NCBI RefSeq assembly: GCF_014633365.1
Contig: NC_068338.1
Coordinates: 9,558,616-9,622,615 of the forward strand
Origin: Diospyros lotus
Taxonomy: Eukaryota > Streptophyta > Magnoliopsida > Ericales > Ebenaceae
Direction of reading: 5' to 3'
DNA: 64,000 nucleotides
Shown here: one piece after another, positions 13,677-23,818 of the stretch
How positions within the stretch are numbered: position 1 is the stretch's first letter
How the letters are laid out: the number at the start of each line of letters is the position of its first letter
Notes under the pieces: generated by a model
Databases searched by the model: none
What the model was told of the DNA's origin: nothing
What the model saw: the letters and a program-made list of their open reading frames with translations, nothing else
Made by a program: the position numbers and the translations under genes

Positions 13677-13878
13677 AAAATGCGTCTCAAGAGTACAAAA
13701 AGTACTCCTTACTCAGCCATCTTATCAAAGACTTTGCTAACAACATTCCACAGTTTTGTTTTGTTTTTTTTTTTTTTTTTAAGAACACAACCAAGAAAAA
13801 TCCTGCAAGTTGTTCAATACTTAAAATGCGTCTCAAGAGTACAAAAAGTACTCCTTACTCAGCCATCTTAATAAAGAG
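13677..13878. repeat. Direct repeat pair (56 bp) derived from the upstream accessory ORF
   Basis: Copies at 13,677-13,733 and 13,823-13,878 read aaaatgcgtctcaagagt, then acaaaaagt, then actccttactcagccatctta. The same blocks (atgcgtctcaagagt and actccttactcag) occur once inside the unknown ORF at about 14,863-14,920, with other text between them. So fragments of that ORF have been copied twice beside the LOG-like stop codon, on either side of a 17-base T run (13,764-13,780). Confidence 0.85.
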
Positions 13879-13884
13879 CATTTC

Positions 13885-14544
13885 TCACAGTGATAAATCT
13901 AAATTAATCGGACCCCTTTGGCGCTTGTTACTAATTGCCTTAGACCAGTCTATCCAAGGCTCATAAGGATCGTGCTGTGGAACATAAGTGTGTAATTTTT
14001 CTAGCAGCTCATCAATGGTGGATGCGGAAATGAGAATCTTTCTTGCTGAAAGAGAAATGAACTTTTGATCCACAGCCTGATCAAGAAAAGAGAGCAACCC
14101 ATCAAAAAAATGGTTAACATTTAAAAGTCCAATGGGTTTGGTATGGAGATTACTCTTGGCCCAGGAGATTATACAAAACATTTCTTCAAGTGTTCCAAAA
14201 CCTCCTGGTAAAGCAATGAAGGCGTCTGACTGATAAATCTTACAAGCCATACGCTCAGACATAGAAGTCGTTTCTATAAGTTGACCGCGTGTAATCCCAG
14301 AAATATGTGGTTCAGCTAAAGGGAATGGCATTACACCTACCACAGATGAATTTCCAAGATGTACAGCTTGTGAAACATAACCATTCAATCCACGACTTCC
14401 CCCTCCATATACCAAATTAATTTTTTTTTCTCCTAATTTTTTGCCTAGTTCGCTTGCTGCAAGTGCGTAACAAATATCACTCCCAAGTTGAGAGCCACAA
14501 AGTACACATATGGTTTTGATTCGACGAACTAACTGACCTTCCAT
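13885..14544 (-). CDS. LOG-like cytokinin riboside 5'-monophosphate phosphoribohydrolase carried by the retrotransposon
   Basis: A 219-residue frame with an ATG at 14,544, matching the usual length of plant LOG proteins. LOG enzymes hydrolyse cytokinin riboside 5'-monophosphates to the free active bases in the cytosol or nucleus. Visible motifs are the Rossmann start ICVLCGS (12-18), VYGGGSRGLNG (45-55), SDAFIALPGGFGTLEE (106-121, the family signature PGGxGTxxE) and PIGLLNV (137-143). Arg98 in MSERM and Glu121 match the catalytic Arg and Glu of LOG, but the Lys normally after the Arg is Met. No stop or frameshift is present. Plant LOG genes normally have several introns and this copy has none, which suggests capture from an mRNA. 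It lies inside the Athila element, in gag-pol orientation, 167 bp after the unknown ORF. A possible splice acceptor (ctctttccag) sits about 23 bases before the ATG. Activity is untested; the N-terminal half is the more divergent part. Confidence 0.88.
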   Translation of the reverse strand: MEGQLVRRIKTICVLCGSQLGSDICYALAASELGKKLGEKKINLVYGGGSRGLNGYVSQAVHLGNSSVVGVMPFPLAEPHISGITRGQLIETTSMSERMACKIYQSDAFIALPGGFGTLEEMFCIISWAKSNLHTKPIGLLNVNHFFDGLLSFLDQAVDQKFISLSARKILISASTIDELLEKLHTYVPQHDPYEPWIDWSKAISNKRQRGPINLDLSL

Positions 14545-14711
14545 GTTTGTTCCTTTTGTATGCCCTGGAAAGAGATTTAGCGATCAAAAGTAGCTATACA
14601 ACAATTCAACAAGAAATAAATACAAACAAAAATCATGCGTATGTATAAGTAGTTGTGATTGTGGCTCACATCTTCCTCTGGTTTTACGTCCAGAAACGGC
14701 TTAAACACTTT

Positions 14712-15257
14712 CTATGAAGCGGGGATAAGCTTCCCATCCAATTTTCTTATAGATTGGCAAACAGGGTCGTTTTTAGTCAGATTCCCAAGACTATAGCGTT
14801 GGTGGTCACTTCTGAACTGGGTCCATAAAGCAAGAAGTTCTCTTTGCACTATTCCACATGGATGCGTCTCAAGAGTCAATCGGATATCATCCAAAGACTC
14901 CTTACTCAGTCCATCCTTTATGAAACTAATTTTATCTTCTCGATTTATGGACGTAAACCCCACAGATTTGCATCGTGTGTTACAGGTCCATCGAGCACAT
15001 TTGTAACAACCATTCACTCTTTTCGCTCTTCTTTTCTTCGAAAAACTACTCTTCCCTAAACCTGGAAAGTGCTTAAAACTCGGTGAAGTTTCACCAGCTA
15101 ATCGAACTTTTGCTTCGATCAGCCAACGAATATCTTCAGGGATGTTATTAAGCATCAACAACCTAAGTCTTTCACACCTAGCAACATAAATTTTTTTCAA
15201 ATCATTCTGCGGGAGAGATGGATAGTACTTGTGAATTTTTGAGAGATAAAGATCCAT
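14712..15257 (-). CDS. Unrecognised accessory protein of the retrotransposon (181 aa, basic, Cys cluster)
   Basis: An intact frame with an ATG at 15,257 and stop TAG, lying between pol and the LOG-like frame and read in the same direction. I do not recognise the family. The N-terminal third (1-60) looks helical, with many Leu, Lys and Arg. KKRRAKR at 74-80 could act as a nuclear localisation or RNA-binding patch. It is followed at once by a CYKCARWTCNTRC cluster (Cys 84, 87, 92, 96, spacing C-x2-C-x4-C-x3-C) that could bind zinc. No signal peptide or membrane segment is seen, so it does not look like an env protein. An A-rich run lies directly before its ATG. A piece of its 3' half is duplicated near 13,677-13,878. 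Function is unknown; an RNA- or DNA-binding accessory role is only a guess. Confidence 0.6.
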   Translation of the reverse strand: MDLYLSKIHKYYPSLPQNDLKKIYVARCERLRLLMLNNIPEDIRWLIEAKVRLAGETSPSFKHFPGLGKSSFSKKRRAKRVNGCYKCARWTCNTRCKSVGFTSINREDKISFIKDGLSKESLDDIRLTLETHPCGIVQRELLALWTQFRSDHQRYSLGNLTKNDPVCQSIRKLDGKLIPAS

Positions 15258-16098
15258 TTTTTTTTTATTATTTTTTTTTTTTAACTATACTAAGAAGAAA
15301 GTAAAGAACTATAAACTTTACAAAAGGGATGAGAGTACCTGATCGGAGGATAACACAAAGGAGAGAAGATTGAGCTCAAGAAGGGTGACTTGCCTCATAC
15401 AGATATGGAGTCTCTTATAGAGCAACGGTCATCACTATTCTACACTCGAGTCGAGACATGTCACAATTACAGGGTCAGGCTTGGCGTCTCTTTTTCAACG
15501 CTTGGTGCCTCATTTTTCAACATTTGGCAGTGTGCCTTATCCTTTATAGGGCAGTGTGATTGCACTGCCCAAGAAAAGATAGCTATCACCAGCGTCAATT
15601 CTGTCTCTCTCAATTCAAATTTTTTTTTTTTTTTTTAATTTTTTTTTTTTTTGGTAAATTTTTATTTTTTTTTTTTATTTTTATTTTTTTTTTAGTAGGG
15701 GCCCAACAAAATCATATATATCACACAAGACAATATTATCAAGTCAATCAAAATTATTTCACTAATAAATCAATAAGTACACCTTACCCCCCAACTTAAA
15801 TTGCGCATTGTCCTCAATCGGCAATAAAAGGATAGAAGATAGGCATACCTGACGGTCTTCAATACATGAACTCGTATGGAAAAATTTTTATTTAGACTGC
15901 ATACAGAGAAACACTATTTGAATCAAAGTTAATTAAGTAATGCAGAAAATGAACAACTTATATATATACTTCTTTATTATTATTATTATTATTTTTTTTT
16001 TTTTTTTTTTTTTTTTTTTCAGATCTATAAACATCCATTTAACCTAAATGGAAAGGTGGTCTTTTAACGTCAGATTCCCAGACGACATGAAACTTCCC
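15258..16098. other. Non-coding spacer between gag-pol and the accessory ORFs
   Basis: About 840 bp with no supported gene. It holds long T runs (about 15,619-15,690 and 15,990-16,019), which are A tracts on the element strand, and a PPT-like tract at 15,785-15,800. Short plus-strand frames here are Phe-rich readings of the T runs. Confidence 0.6.
15785..15800 (-). other. Extra PPT-like tract, upstream of the accessory ORFs
   Basis: The sense strand reads tttaagttggggggta, identical over its core to the PPT beside the 3' LTR. It lies about 300 bp downstream of the gag-pol stop and so marks the start of the accessory block in the element. Confidence 0.65.
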
Positions 16099-19000
16099 TT
16101 ATTCATCAGATGATGGTGGATCATCCAAATCCACAACTCCTTCATTCTCCTCAACACTACCCTGGTATGGTTTCAACCTATGACCATTGACTGTTAGAAG
16201 CTGTCCTGACTCCAGATTTTCTATCTCAAATGCCCCATATCCTGAGATGGACTTGATTACAAAGGGGCCGACCCATCGAGACTTCAATTTTCCTGGGAAT
16301 AGATGCAATCGGGAATCATACAAGAGTACCCGTTGCCCTACCTGAAAGCTTTTTCGAATGATGTGCCGATCATGTAACTCTTTCATGCGAACCTTGGCCA
16401 ATCTTGCATTTTCAAATGCTTCATTCCGAATTTCTTCAAGTTCATTCAATTGGAGCTTCCTGGATAAGCCTGCTTCAGTTAGACTCTTGTTGATCTTATG
16501 AATTGCCCAATATGCTTTATGCTCAATTTCCACCGGTAGATGACAAGATTTACCGTATACTAGCCTATAGGGAGACATTCCCAAAATTGTTTTGTAAGCT
16601 GTCCTGTACGCCCAAAGAGCGTCTACTAGTCTTAAGGACCAATCCTTACGATTAGCAGCAACAGTCTTTTCCAATATGCGCTTAATCTCCCTATTGGCTA
16701 GCTCGGCTTGACCATTGGTTTGGGGATGGTATGGTGTTGCAACCTTATGCAGTACACCATATTTCTTCATTAATCCTGCCACAACTTTATTACAAAAATG
16801 GGAACCCCCATCACTGATGATTGCTCGTGGCATCCCAAATCGACTGAATATATTTTCTTTCAAAAATTTCACGACAGTCCTATGGTCATTTGTTCTGGCC
16901 GGGATTGCTTCTACCCATTTGGACACATAGTCAACAGCAAGTAAGATGTATTCATGACCAAATGAATTGACAAATGGGCCCATAAAATCCATACCCCAAC
17001 AGTCAAAAACTTCTAACACTTGGATCGGATGTAATGGCATCATGTTTCTCCTTGACAGACTTCCTAACCTTTGACATCGATCACAATTTGAACAGAACTT
17101 GTACACATCCTTGAACAGTGTCGGCCAATAAAATCCACTCTGAAAAATTTTTGCAACTGTTTTCTTGACAGAAAAATGGCCTCCACATGCAAGAGTATGA
17201 CTGAAATTGATAACACTTTGTTGCTCATGATCGGGTATGCATCTACGGATGATTTGGTCAGGACAATACTTGAAGAGGTAGGGCTCATCCCAAAAGAAGG
17301 TTCTGACTTTTCTGAAGAATTTATGCCTATCTTGCTTACTCCAATGGTCTGGGATCAGACCAGTTGCCAGGTAGTTCGCAATGTCAGCATACCAAGGGAC
17401 AACAGATGATGCACGAATAACATTCACTTCAAACAGTTGCTCATCAGGGAAATTGTCATGAATTGGTTCATCAAATTGTGTGAGATCTTGACTTGGAATC
17501 CTTGACAAATGGTCAGCCACCACATTTTCTACTCCCTTCTTGTCTCTGATTTCAATGTTGAACTCTTGCAGGAGTAAGATCCATCGGAGCAGACGGGGTT
17601 TTGCATCTTGCTTTGTGAACAAATACTTCAGAGCAGCGTGATCAGTAAAAATGATCACTAGTGACCCTACGAGGTAAGATCGGAACTTGTCCAGGGCAAA
17701 GACAACTGCTAGTAACTCTTTCTCTGTAGTGGTGTAATTCTTTTGTGCCTCATTAAGAGTTTTGCTAGCATAGTATATCACATGAGGTTTCTTATCCTTC
17801 CTCTGCCCTAACACAGCTCCTACCGCGTAATCACTAGCATCGCACATAAGTTCAAACGGGAGGGACCAATCAGGGGACTGAATGATAGGTGCTGAAATGA
17901 GTGCATCTTTCAATTTATCAAAAGCATTTTGACAGGCAGGACTCCATTCAAACGGAACATCTTGAGACAACAAATGGCACAAGGGTCTTGTTATGGTGCT
18001 AAAGGAAGCAATGAATCTCCTATAAAACCCTGCATGTCCCAAAAAACTTCTGATGTCTTTCACATTCCTAGGGATGGGGAGTTTTTGAATTGTTTCAATT
18101 TTTGATCTGTCTACCTCCATCCCCCTAGATGAAACGATGTGCCCCAAGACTATGCCCTGTTTCACCATGAAGTGACATTTTTCCCAATTGAGTATCAGAT
18201 TTGTTTCCTCACATCTTGCTAAAACCTTTTTCAAATTCTCCAAACAGGCCTCAAAGTTACTTCCATAAACAGAAAAGTCATCCATAAACACTTCAACAAT
18301 TTGCTCAACCATTTCACTGAAAATGCTCATCATACACCTTTGAAAGGTGGCTGGAGCATTGCATAACCCAAATGGCATGCGCCTGTATGCAAATGTCCCA
18401 AATGGACATGTGAAAGTTGTCTTCTCTTGATCTTCTAGTGCAATTTCTATCTGATTGTACCCTGAGTACCCATCTAAGAAACAATAGTAGGCTTGGCCTG
18501 CTATTCTCTCCAGAACTTGATCCAAGAAAGGCAAAGGAAAATGATCTTTCCTTGTCACAGAATTGAGCTTTCTATAATCAATGCACATACGCCATCCTGT
18601 CTGGATGCGTGTGGGAATCAGTTCATTGTTCTCATTTTTTACAACAGTGACTCCAGACTTTTTGGGTACTACTTGTGTTGGACTTACCCACTTAGAATCA
18701 GAGATTGGGTAAATTATTCCAGCATCCAATAGCTTCAGCACTTCTTTTCTGACAACTTCTTTCATGTTGGGATTTAATCTCCTTTGCATTTGCCTAACTG
18801 GTTTTGCTCCTTCTTCCAAGAATATCTTATGAGTACAGATCAAAGGGCTAATACCTTGCAAATCTGAAATGGTCCATCCTAATGACTTCCTGTGTGCTTT
18901 TAGAACTTCTATCAGTTGTTGCTCTTGCTGAGGTGTCAAACTTGAAAAGATCACTACTGGGAATGCTTCCCCTTCTCCTAGAAAGACATACTTCAAATCA

Positions 19001-21606
19001 CTGGGCAATGGCTTTCTCTCAGGCGTGGACTGATGGCTATCAGGAGCCATGAGCTTACTGTCCAAGTTCCTTAATGGCTCTAAACCAGGCATCCATGTAG
19101 GCTTCTCACTTTCTTTGCTTATGACTTCCACTTCTTTTATTTCTTCAAGATCTTGATTTCCTTCTTTGGGTCTTCTCATGAACTCTTCAAAACAGTCATT
19201 GGTCAGTGTTTGGATCAAGTCTACCTCCTCCACTTCACTCTCAGTGTCCTGATGTTTGGCTACCCTAAAGATATTCATTTCTACAGTCATGTTCCCAAAA
19301 GATAGCTTTAACACACCATTCCTACAGTTGATGATGGCATTTGATGTGGCAAGGAATGGTCGACCTAAGATGACTGGCACAGGAGGTTGAGGCCCCTGAT
19401 GCGGCTGGGTGTCCAAAACGATGAAGTCCACTGGAAAGTAGAACTTATCGATTTGTACCAGAACATCCTCCACAATTCCTCGTGGAACTTTGACTGATCG
19501 ATCAGCCAGCTGAAGGGTCACTCTAGTGGGTTTAAGCTCACCTAATCCCAACTGTTGATACACGCTGTATGGCAACAAATTGACACTAGCTCCTAAATCC
19601 AAGAGTGCCCGATCAACCTTTTGACTTCCTATGATGCATGTAATGGTTGGACAGCCTGGATCTTTGTATTTGGGAGGAGTTTTCAATTGGAGAATGGCGC
19701 TGACTTGTTCAGTCAAGAATGCCTTTTCATGCACATTTGTTTTCCTTTTGACAGTGCACAGATCTTTCAAAAACTTTGCATATGAAGGTGTTTGTTTGAT
19801 TGCATCCAACAGCGGGATGTTGATTCTCACTTGCTTAAACACTTCATATATATCTGCATTTTGTTGCTCTTTTTTCAAATGATTCAACCTTTGTGGAAAA
19901 GGTGGTTTGGGCCTGTATTGAATTTCTTTCTCATCTTCTTTTTGTTTTTCATTTTTTTTATTTTTTTCATTTTTCTCATTTTTCTCATTTTTTTCATTTT
20001 TTTCCACGGTGGATTCATGATCTTTTGGTTCTTTTTCTTCATCAACATGTTGGTTTATCCTAGGATCAGTTGGTTTCTCAATTATTCTTCCACTTCTTAG
20101 GGCAGTCACTGCTTGCACTTGTTCATGAGTGTTGGTTTCACTATTTGAAGCTTCTACCTGGTTGGTTTGCCTAATTGGGTTAGGATTAGTTTGGGATGGA
20201 AACCTCCCGGGTTCTCTCACACTCAATGTTTGTGTTATCTTGGTCAACTGGCTCCTAATGTCTTCTATGGCTCTGTTTGTTTGGTCTTGATTTTTGACAA
20301 GCTGAGCAACCTGATTATTGATACCTGTTTGACTTTGGATGAACTGGTGCAAGGTATCTTCCAAAGATCTCCTATGAGGAGGTTGGTAAGTATTGGATGA
20401 AGAACCTTGATTTTGTTGGAAGGTATGTTGTTGTGTAGGGAAGGGAGGTTGAGAATGATTTCCAGAATCATTTCTCCAAGAAAAATTGGGGTGATTTCTA
20501 TTATTGGGATGGTATGAATTGTAGTTCTGATTATTCCCATAATAGGCTCCACTCTGATTTTGATTTTGTCTCCCCTCAAAGTTGTGTGAATGATTGTTAT
20601 TAGTCTGCCCATACAATACCTCCTTGAAAGCAGGTAGGGTAGGACATTCTTCAGTTGAATGATCTGTTGCATCACACACAGCACACTTTACTTCCACTTG
20701 ATTAACAGATTGCACCTTTTTGGGTTGCATGTTTTCAACTTTCTTTGTTAAAGCAGTTAGTCTTGCATTTAAATCGTCACTCTCACTCAGTTGGTATCTC
20801 CCTCTAGGTTGTGGATTTTCTCTTGAATCAAGAGCAGATGTTGGACCAACTTCCCAGTTCCTTGTATTCTCAGCCAATGTGTCAAAGAAGTGGAAAGCTT
20901 CTTCTGGAGTCTTCTCATAGAATTCTCCATTGCACATTGTAGAAACTAGCATTTTCAATTGGGGAGTGAGTGAATCATGAAAGAAACTGACCACTCTCCA
21001 TTGCTCAAAAGCATGGTGCGGACAAGTGTGAAGAAGGTCTTTAAACCTTTCCCACGCTTGAGCAAAATTCTCATTTGGTTTACAGGCAAAGTTCATGATT
21101 TGTCTTTGAAGAGTAGCAGTTCTGTTGGCAGGGAAGTATTTTTTTAAGAAAGTTGTTTGCATTTCTCTCCAAGTTCCTATAGATCTAGGTGGGAGAGTGC
21201 TTAACCATATTTTTGCCTTATCTTTCAGTGAGAATGGAAAGAGTTTTAATCTTATGACATCCTCATTTGCTGTATGGTCCATGCAAGTGCTACATACTTC
21301 CTCAAATTCTTTCATATGAGTATATGGATTTTCAGAATCCATGCCATGAAAAGTTGGCAACAATTGGATTGTGCCAGGTTTGAAGTTAAACCTATGATGA
21401 TTGATGGGAAGAATAATGCATGAGGGGGTTGTCTGCCTAGGAGGATGAAGATACTCCCTAAGGGGTCTGATCATCTCCTGATCAATGGGATCAGGGTCAC
21501 CGTGGTCACTACCACGTGCAGACATGTTCTGTGGAAGTGGCATGTTCTCATTGTGTTGAGACATGAGTGACTGATTTTCTACAGTTTTACCTGACCTAAG
21601 TATCAT
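16099..21606 (-). CDS. Athila gag-pol polyprotein, intact (1835 aa)
   Basis: A single unbroken frame coding the capsid and all enzymes of a Ty3/gypsy retrotransposon. Approximate order: Retrotrans_gag domain (100-240); zinc knuckle [14 protein letters not shown] (about 308-321); a Lys/Glu/Asn repeat (about 535-560) encoded by a near-tandem repeat; aspartic protease with [12 protein letters not shown] (about 667), where DLG replaces the usual DS/TG as in plant Athila elements; reverse transcriptase with [16 protein letters not shown] and catalytic FMDD (about 1106); RNase H with CDASDYAVG (about 1250) and TDHAALKYL (about 1320); integrase with an HHCC zinc domain ending CSNCDRCQR (about 1505), then Asp in GMDFMGP (about 1540), Asp in ISDGGSHF (about 1598) and Glu in [10 protein letters not shown] (about 1634). 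The C-terminal end has a GPF motif in WVGPFVIKS (about 1779). All catalytic residues are present, so the element looks autonomous. It begins about 100 bp after the PBS. Confidence 0.95.
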   Translation of the reverse strand: MILRSGKTVENQSLMSQHNENMPLPQNMSARGSDHGDPDPIDQEMIRPLREYLHPPRQTTPSCIILPINHHRFNFKPGTIQLLPTFHGMDSENPYTHMKEFEEVCSTCMDHTANEDVIRLKLFPFSLKDKAKIWLSTLPPRSIGTWREMQTTFLKKYFPANRTATLQRQIMNFACKPNENFAQAWERFKDLLHTCPHHAFEQWRVVSFFHDSLTPQLKMLVSTMCNGEFYEKTPEEAFHFFDTLAENTRNWEVGPTSALDSRENPQPRGRYQLSESDDLNARLTALTKKVENMQPKKVQSVNQVEVKCAVCDATDHSTEECPTLPAFKEVLYGQTNNNHSHNFEGRQNQNQSGAYYGNNQNYNSYHPNNRNHPNFSWRNDSGNHSQPPFPTQQHTFQQNQGSSSNTYQPPHRRSLEDTLHQFIQSQTGINNQVAQLVKNQDQTNRAIEDIRSQLTKITQTLSVREPGRFPSQTNPNPIRQTNQVEASNSETNTHEQVQAVTALRSGRIIEKPTDPRINQHVDEEKEPKDHESTVEKNEKNEKNEKNEKNKKNEKQKEDEKEIQYRPKPPFPQRLNHLKKEQQNADIYEVFKQVRINIPLLDAIKQTPSYAKFLKDLCTVKRKTNVHEKAFLTEQVSAILQLKTPPKYKDPGCPTITCIIGSQKVDRALLDLGASVNLLPYSVYQQLGLGELKPTRVTLQLADRSVKVPRGIVEDVLVQIDKFYFPVDFIVLDTQPHQGPQPPVPVILGRPFLATSNAIINCRNGVLKLSFGNMTVEMNIFRVAKHQDTESEVEEVDLIQTLTNDCFEEFMRRPKEGNQDLEEIKEVEVISKESEKPTWMPGLEPLRNLDSKLMAPDSHQSTPERKPLPSDLKYVFLGEGEAFPVVIFSSLTPQQEQQLIEVLKAHRKSLGWTISDLQGISPLICTHKIFLEEGAKPVRQMQRRLNPNMKEVVRKEVLKLLDAGIIYPISDSKWVSPTQVVPKKSGVTVVKNENNELIPTRIQTGWRMCIDYRKLNSVTRKDHFPLPFLDQVLERIAGQAYYCFLDGYSGYNQIEIALEDQEKTTFTCPFGTFAYRRMPFGLCNAPATFQRCMMSIFSEMVEQIVEVFMDDFSVYGSNFEACLENLKKVLARCEETNLILNWEKCHFMVKQGIVLGHIVSSRGMEVDRSKIETIQKLPIPRNVKDIRSFLGHAGFYRRFIASFSTITRPLCHLLSQDVPFEWSPACQNAFDKLKDALISAPIIQSPDWSLPFELMCDASDYAVGAVLGQRKDKKPHVIYYASKTLNEAQKNYTTTEKELLAVVFALDKFRSYLVGSLVIIFTDHAALKYLFTKQDAKPRLLRWILLLQEFNIEIRDKKGVENVVADHLSRIPSQDLTQFDEPIHDNFPDEQLFEVNVIRASSVVPWYADIANYLATGLIPDHWSKQDRHKFFRKVRTFFWDEPYLFKYCPDQIIRRCIPDHEQQSVINFSHTLACGGHFSVKKTVAKIFQSGFYWPTLFKDVYKFCSNCDRCQRLGSLSRRNMMPLHPIQVLEVFDCWGMDFMGPFVNSFGHEYILLAVDYVSKWVEAIPARTNDHRTVVKFLKENIFSRFGMPRAIISDGGSHFCNKVVAGLMKKYGVLHKVATPYHPQTNGQAELANREIKRILEKTVAANRKDWSLRLVDALWAYRTAYKTILGMSPYRLVYGKSCHLPVEIEHKAYWAIHKINKSLTEAGLSRKLQLNELEEIRNEAFENARLAKVRMKELHDRHIIRKSFQVGQRVLLYDSRLHLFPGKLKSRWVGPFVIKSISGYGAFEIENLESGQLLTVNGHRLKPYQGSVEENEGVVDLDDPPSSDE

Positions 21607-21707
21607 ACACTATGCAAAAATAAAGTAAAAAGAAACAGAGTTACCGAATTTATCAGGAGATGCTTCTTCTTATATTTTGTTTTTCCTTTTTGTTTTTGCC
21701 TCAATCT

Positions 21708-21724
21708 CCCCGGCAACGGCGCCA
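21708..21724 (-). other. Athila primer-binding site, tRNA-Asp type
   Basis: On the minus strand TGGCGCCGTTGCCGGGG lies five bases after the 5' LTR end. This is the PBS typical of Athila and related plant Ty3/gypsy elements, taken to pair with tRNA-Asp. Confidence 0.85.
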
Positions 21725-21729
21725 AAATT

Positions 21730-23818
21730 TGACTGCACTCTCACCCTGCAATTAAAACACAAAACAAAACACAATAAAAATTTTATATTTTTTTATTTAT
21801 TTAGGCGAGAGGTTTATACTCGTCAGTGTACGAGTGCAGTTGTAGTTCAAATTTAAATTTATACTTTCTGGATAAGTCCAGGTCGTCCACTGAGAGATTT
21901 ATTTATGGCAAAAGAAAAAAAAGAATGTCACACACACGCACACGCATTTAGATGGATTGATAACATGATTTTTTATAGTTTTTTAGATAACAAATACTAG
22001 AAAATAAAGCAAGATAGAAGTTGAAATAAATACTAAACGTGAGAATATGAAATTGGAAAGTACTTGAGTTAAGACAATTTCAGTGCCAACCCGTTGATTC
22101 CCAAATATTAGCATAAAAGATTAGCAACATTAATTTAATTTCATATATGAGGATTTGTTATTAAATGCAATTAAAGATAATGATAGCTTTAGTTTAAGCA
22201 ATCCCCATACATGATATGCGGGATTCTAATTTAAAAAACTACCATAAATTTAATTACAATTAATACACAAAACAACTAAATTAATCATCCGGGTTTGGGT
22301 ATGATAGCGTTTCCAGTTCTAGTAACTCTCATGCGTGACATGAAAGCTCTAAGTTAGGTTTACGCTCCAATCCAAACCTAGTGATTTTTCAATAATCAAA
22401 ACAAACTCATATTGAAGTTTAAACCAATGTTACTCATTTAAAGCGTAGCTTTCTTTGGGAATCATTGGCGTTAGACACTGTCCTTGCCTTAACCCAAGAT
22501 TAGATTTAGCTACTCATCTCTATTAAATTAATTGACAACAATTTAAATGACATAATTTAAATAACAGAATTTAAATGACAGGAATTAAAATAGAAGAAAC
22601 TAACCGGCCATTTAGGCGGTAGATAATTAAAATACAAGAATTAAAATTGCAAGAATTTAAAGGCATAAACTAACCGTCCATTTAGGCGGTGAACAATTAA
22701 ATGACAAGAATTAAAATTGCAAGAATTTAAAGGCATAAACTAACCGTCCATTTAGGCGGTGAATAATAAAGTAATAATAAATGACATAAGAATTTAAAAG
22801 AAGAAAGGAAGAAATGAAGAAAGTAAGATCACAAGAGAAAATACTAAAGAAAATGAGAGAGAACAAAAGCAATTCTCAAGAGAGAATTCTAAGGAAATAA
22901 CTAAACTTTGATTCAAGAATAATAATCACACTTACAAATGCAATCAAGTGATCTATTTATAGGCCACAAGATGCAATACAAACCACACAATTTCAATTAT
23001 TCAACTAGACATAATTATATCTAATGGGCACTCACACACTTAAAGTTAAATGGATTTTAGCTATAATACACACCTAATATTAAATGGATTTTAGCTAAAA
23101 TACATACCTAATAAAGCATTCATAAAGTTAAATGGATTTTAGCTATAATATCCACCTAATAGTTAAGTGGATTTTAGCTAAAAAACACACCTAATAAAGC
23201 TCTCACATAAAAAATAAAAATAGATTTCTATACATTGATTTTTAATCTTCATTAGGATTAAAAATAATCCTTGGGCCTTCTCCAAATAATATCTTCCATG
23301 GGTTGCTCAAATTGGGCCTTAATTCTTCATGGGCTTAAATTCTTCATGGACTTTAATTTTTCATGTGCTTGATTTCTTCATGGACTTTAATTTTTCATGG
23401 GCTTGATTTCTCCATGGGTTTGATTTCTTCATGGACTTGAATTCTTCATGGACTTTAAGTCTTCATGGGCTTTAATTCTTCATGCCTAAAAAAAAAAATA
23501 AAAATAATTTAATATTATTAATAAATTATATATTATATATATGTATTACACATGGCACATATATATATATATATTATATTATATTATATTATATATATTA
23601 CATGAATGCATATAATGATGTATATGTATTATATATAATTTTATATATTATTATTATTATTATTATTAAATTTTACTTTAAAATTTCATTTCATTCATTT
23701 TTCAATTTAAACTTGCATATAACCATAAAATATATATTAATATCTAATTTAAACTATTTTTAAGATCAAAAGAAGGATATAATTATAACAAAATTTTTAT
23801 AAAATTAACCACTAATCA
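21730..23818 (-). repeat. Athila LTR (5' LTR in element orientation), 2089 bp
   Basis: Same limits (TG...CA) and length as the left LTR and nearly identical in sequence. In element direction it drives transcription of gag-pol. It carries the same three repeat arrays and AT-rich block as the left copy. Confidence 0.95.
22953..22963 (-). promoter_or_regulatory. TATA box in the Athila 5' LTR
   Basis: The minus strand reads CCTATAAATAG, a good plant TATA element. It is in the orientation needed to transcribe toward gag-pol, about 1.2 kb before the LTR end. The 3' LTR has the same box at 11,169-11,179. Confidence 0.65.

Larger units (their letters stand above)
9946..23818 (-). mobile_element. Intact Athila-type Ty3/gypsy retrotransposon carrying two extra ORFs
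   Basis: A 13,873-bp element with two 2089-bp LTRs, a 5-bp duplication (ccagc), a PBS of the tRNA-Asp type, a PPT and one uninterrupted gag-pol frame, all read on the minus strand. The order in element direction is 5' LTR (21,730-23,818), PBS, gag-pol (21,606-16,099), unknown ORF (15,257-14,712), LOG-like ORF (14,544-13,885), PPT and 3' LTR (9946-12,034). The tRNA-Asp-type PBS, the DLGAS protease motif and the pol layout place it in the non-chromoviral Athila group. I noticed only two substitutions between the LTRs, so it is very young and may be active. Confidence 0.93.

Noticed and set aside
20265..20684. 139-residue minus-strand frame inside gag-pol
   Set aside because: It is another reading frame of the gag region (Ile/Thr-rich); gag-pol explains the sequence.
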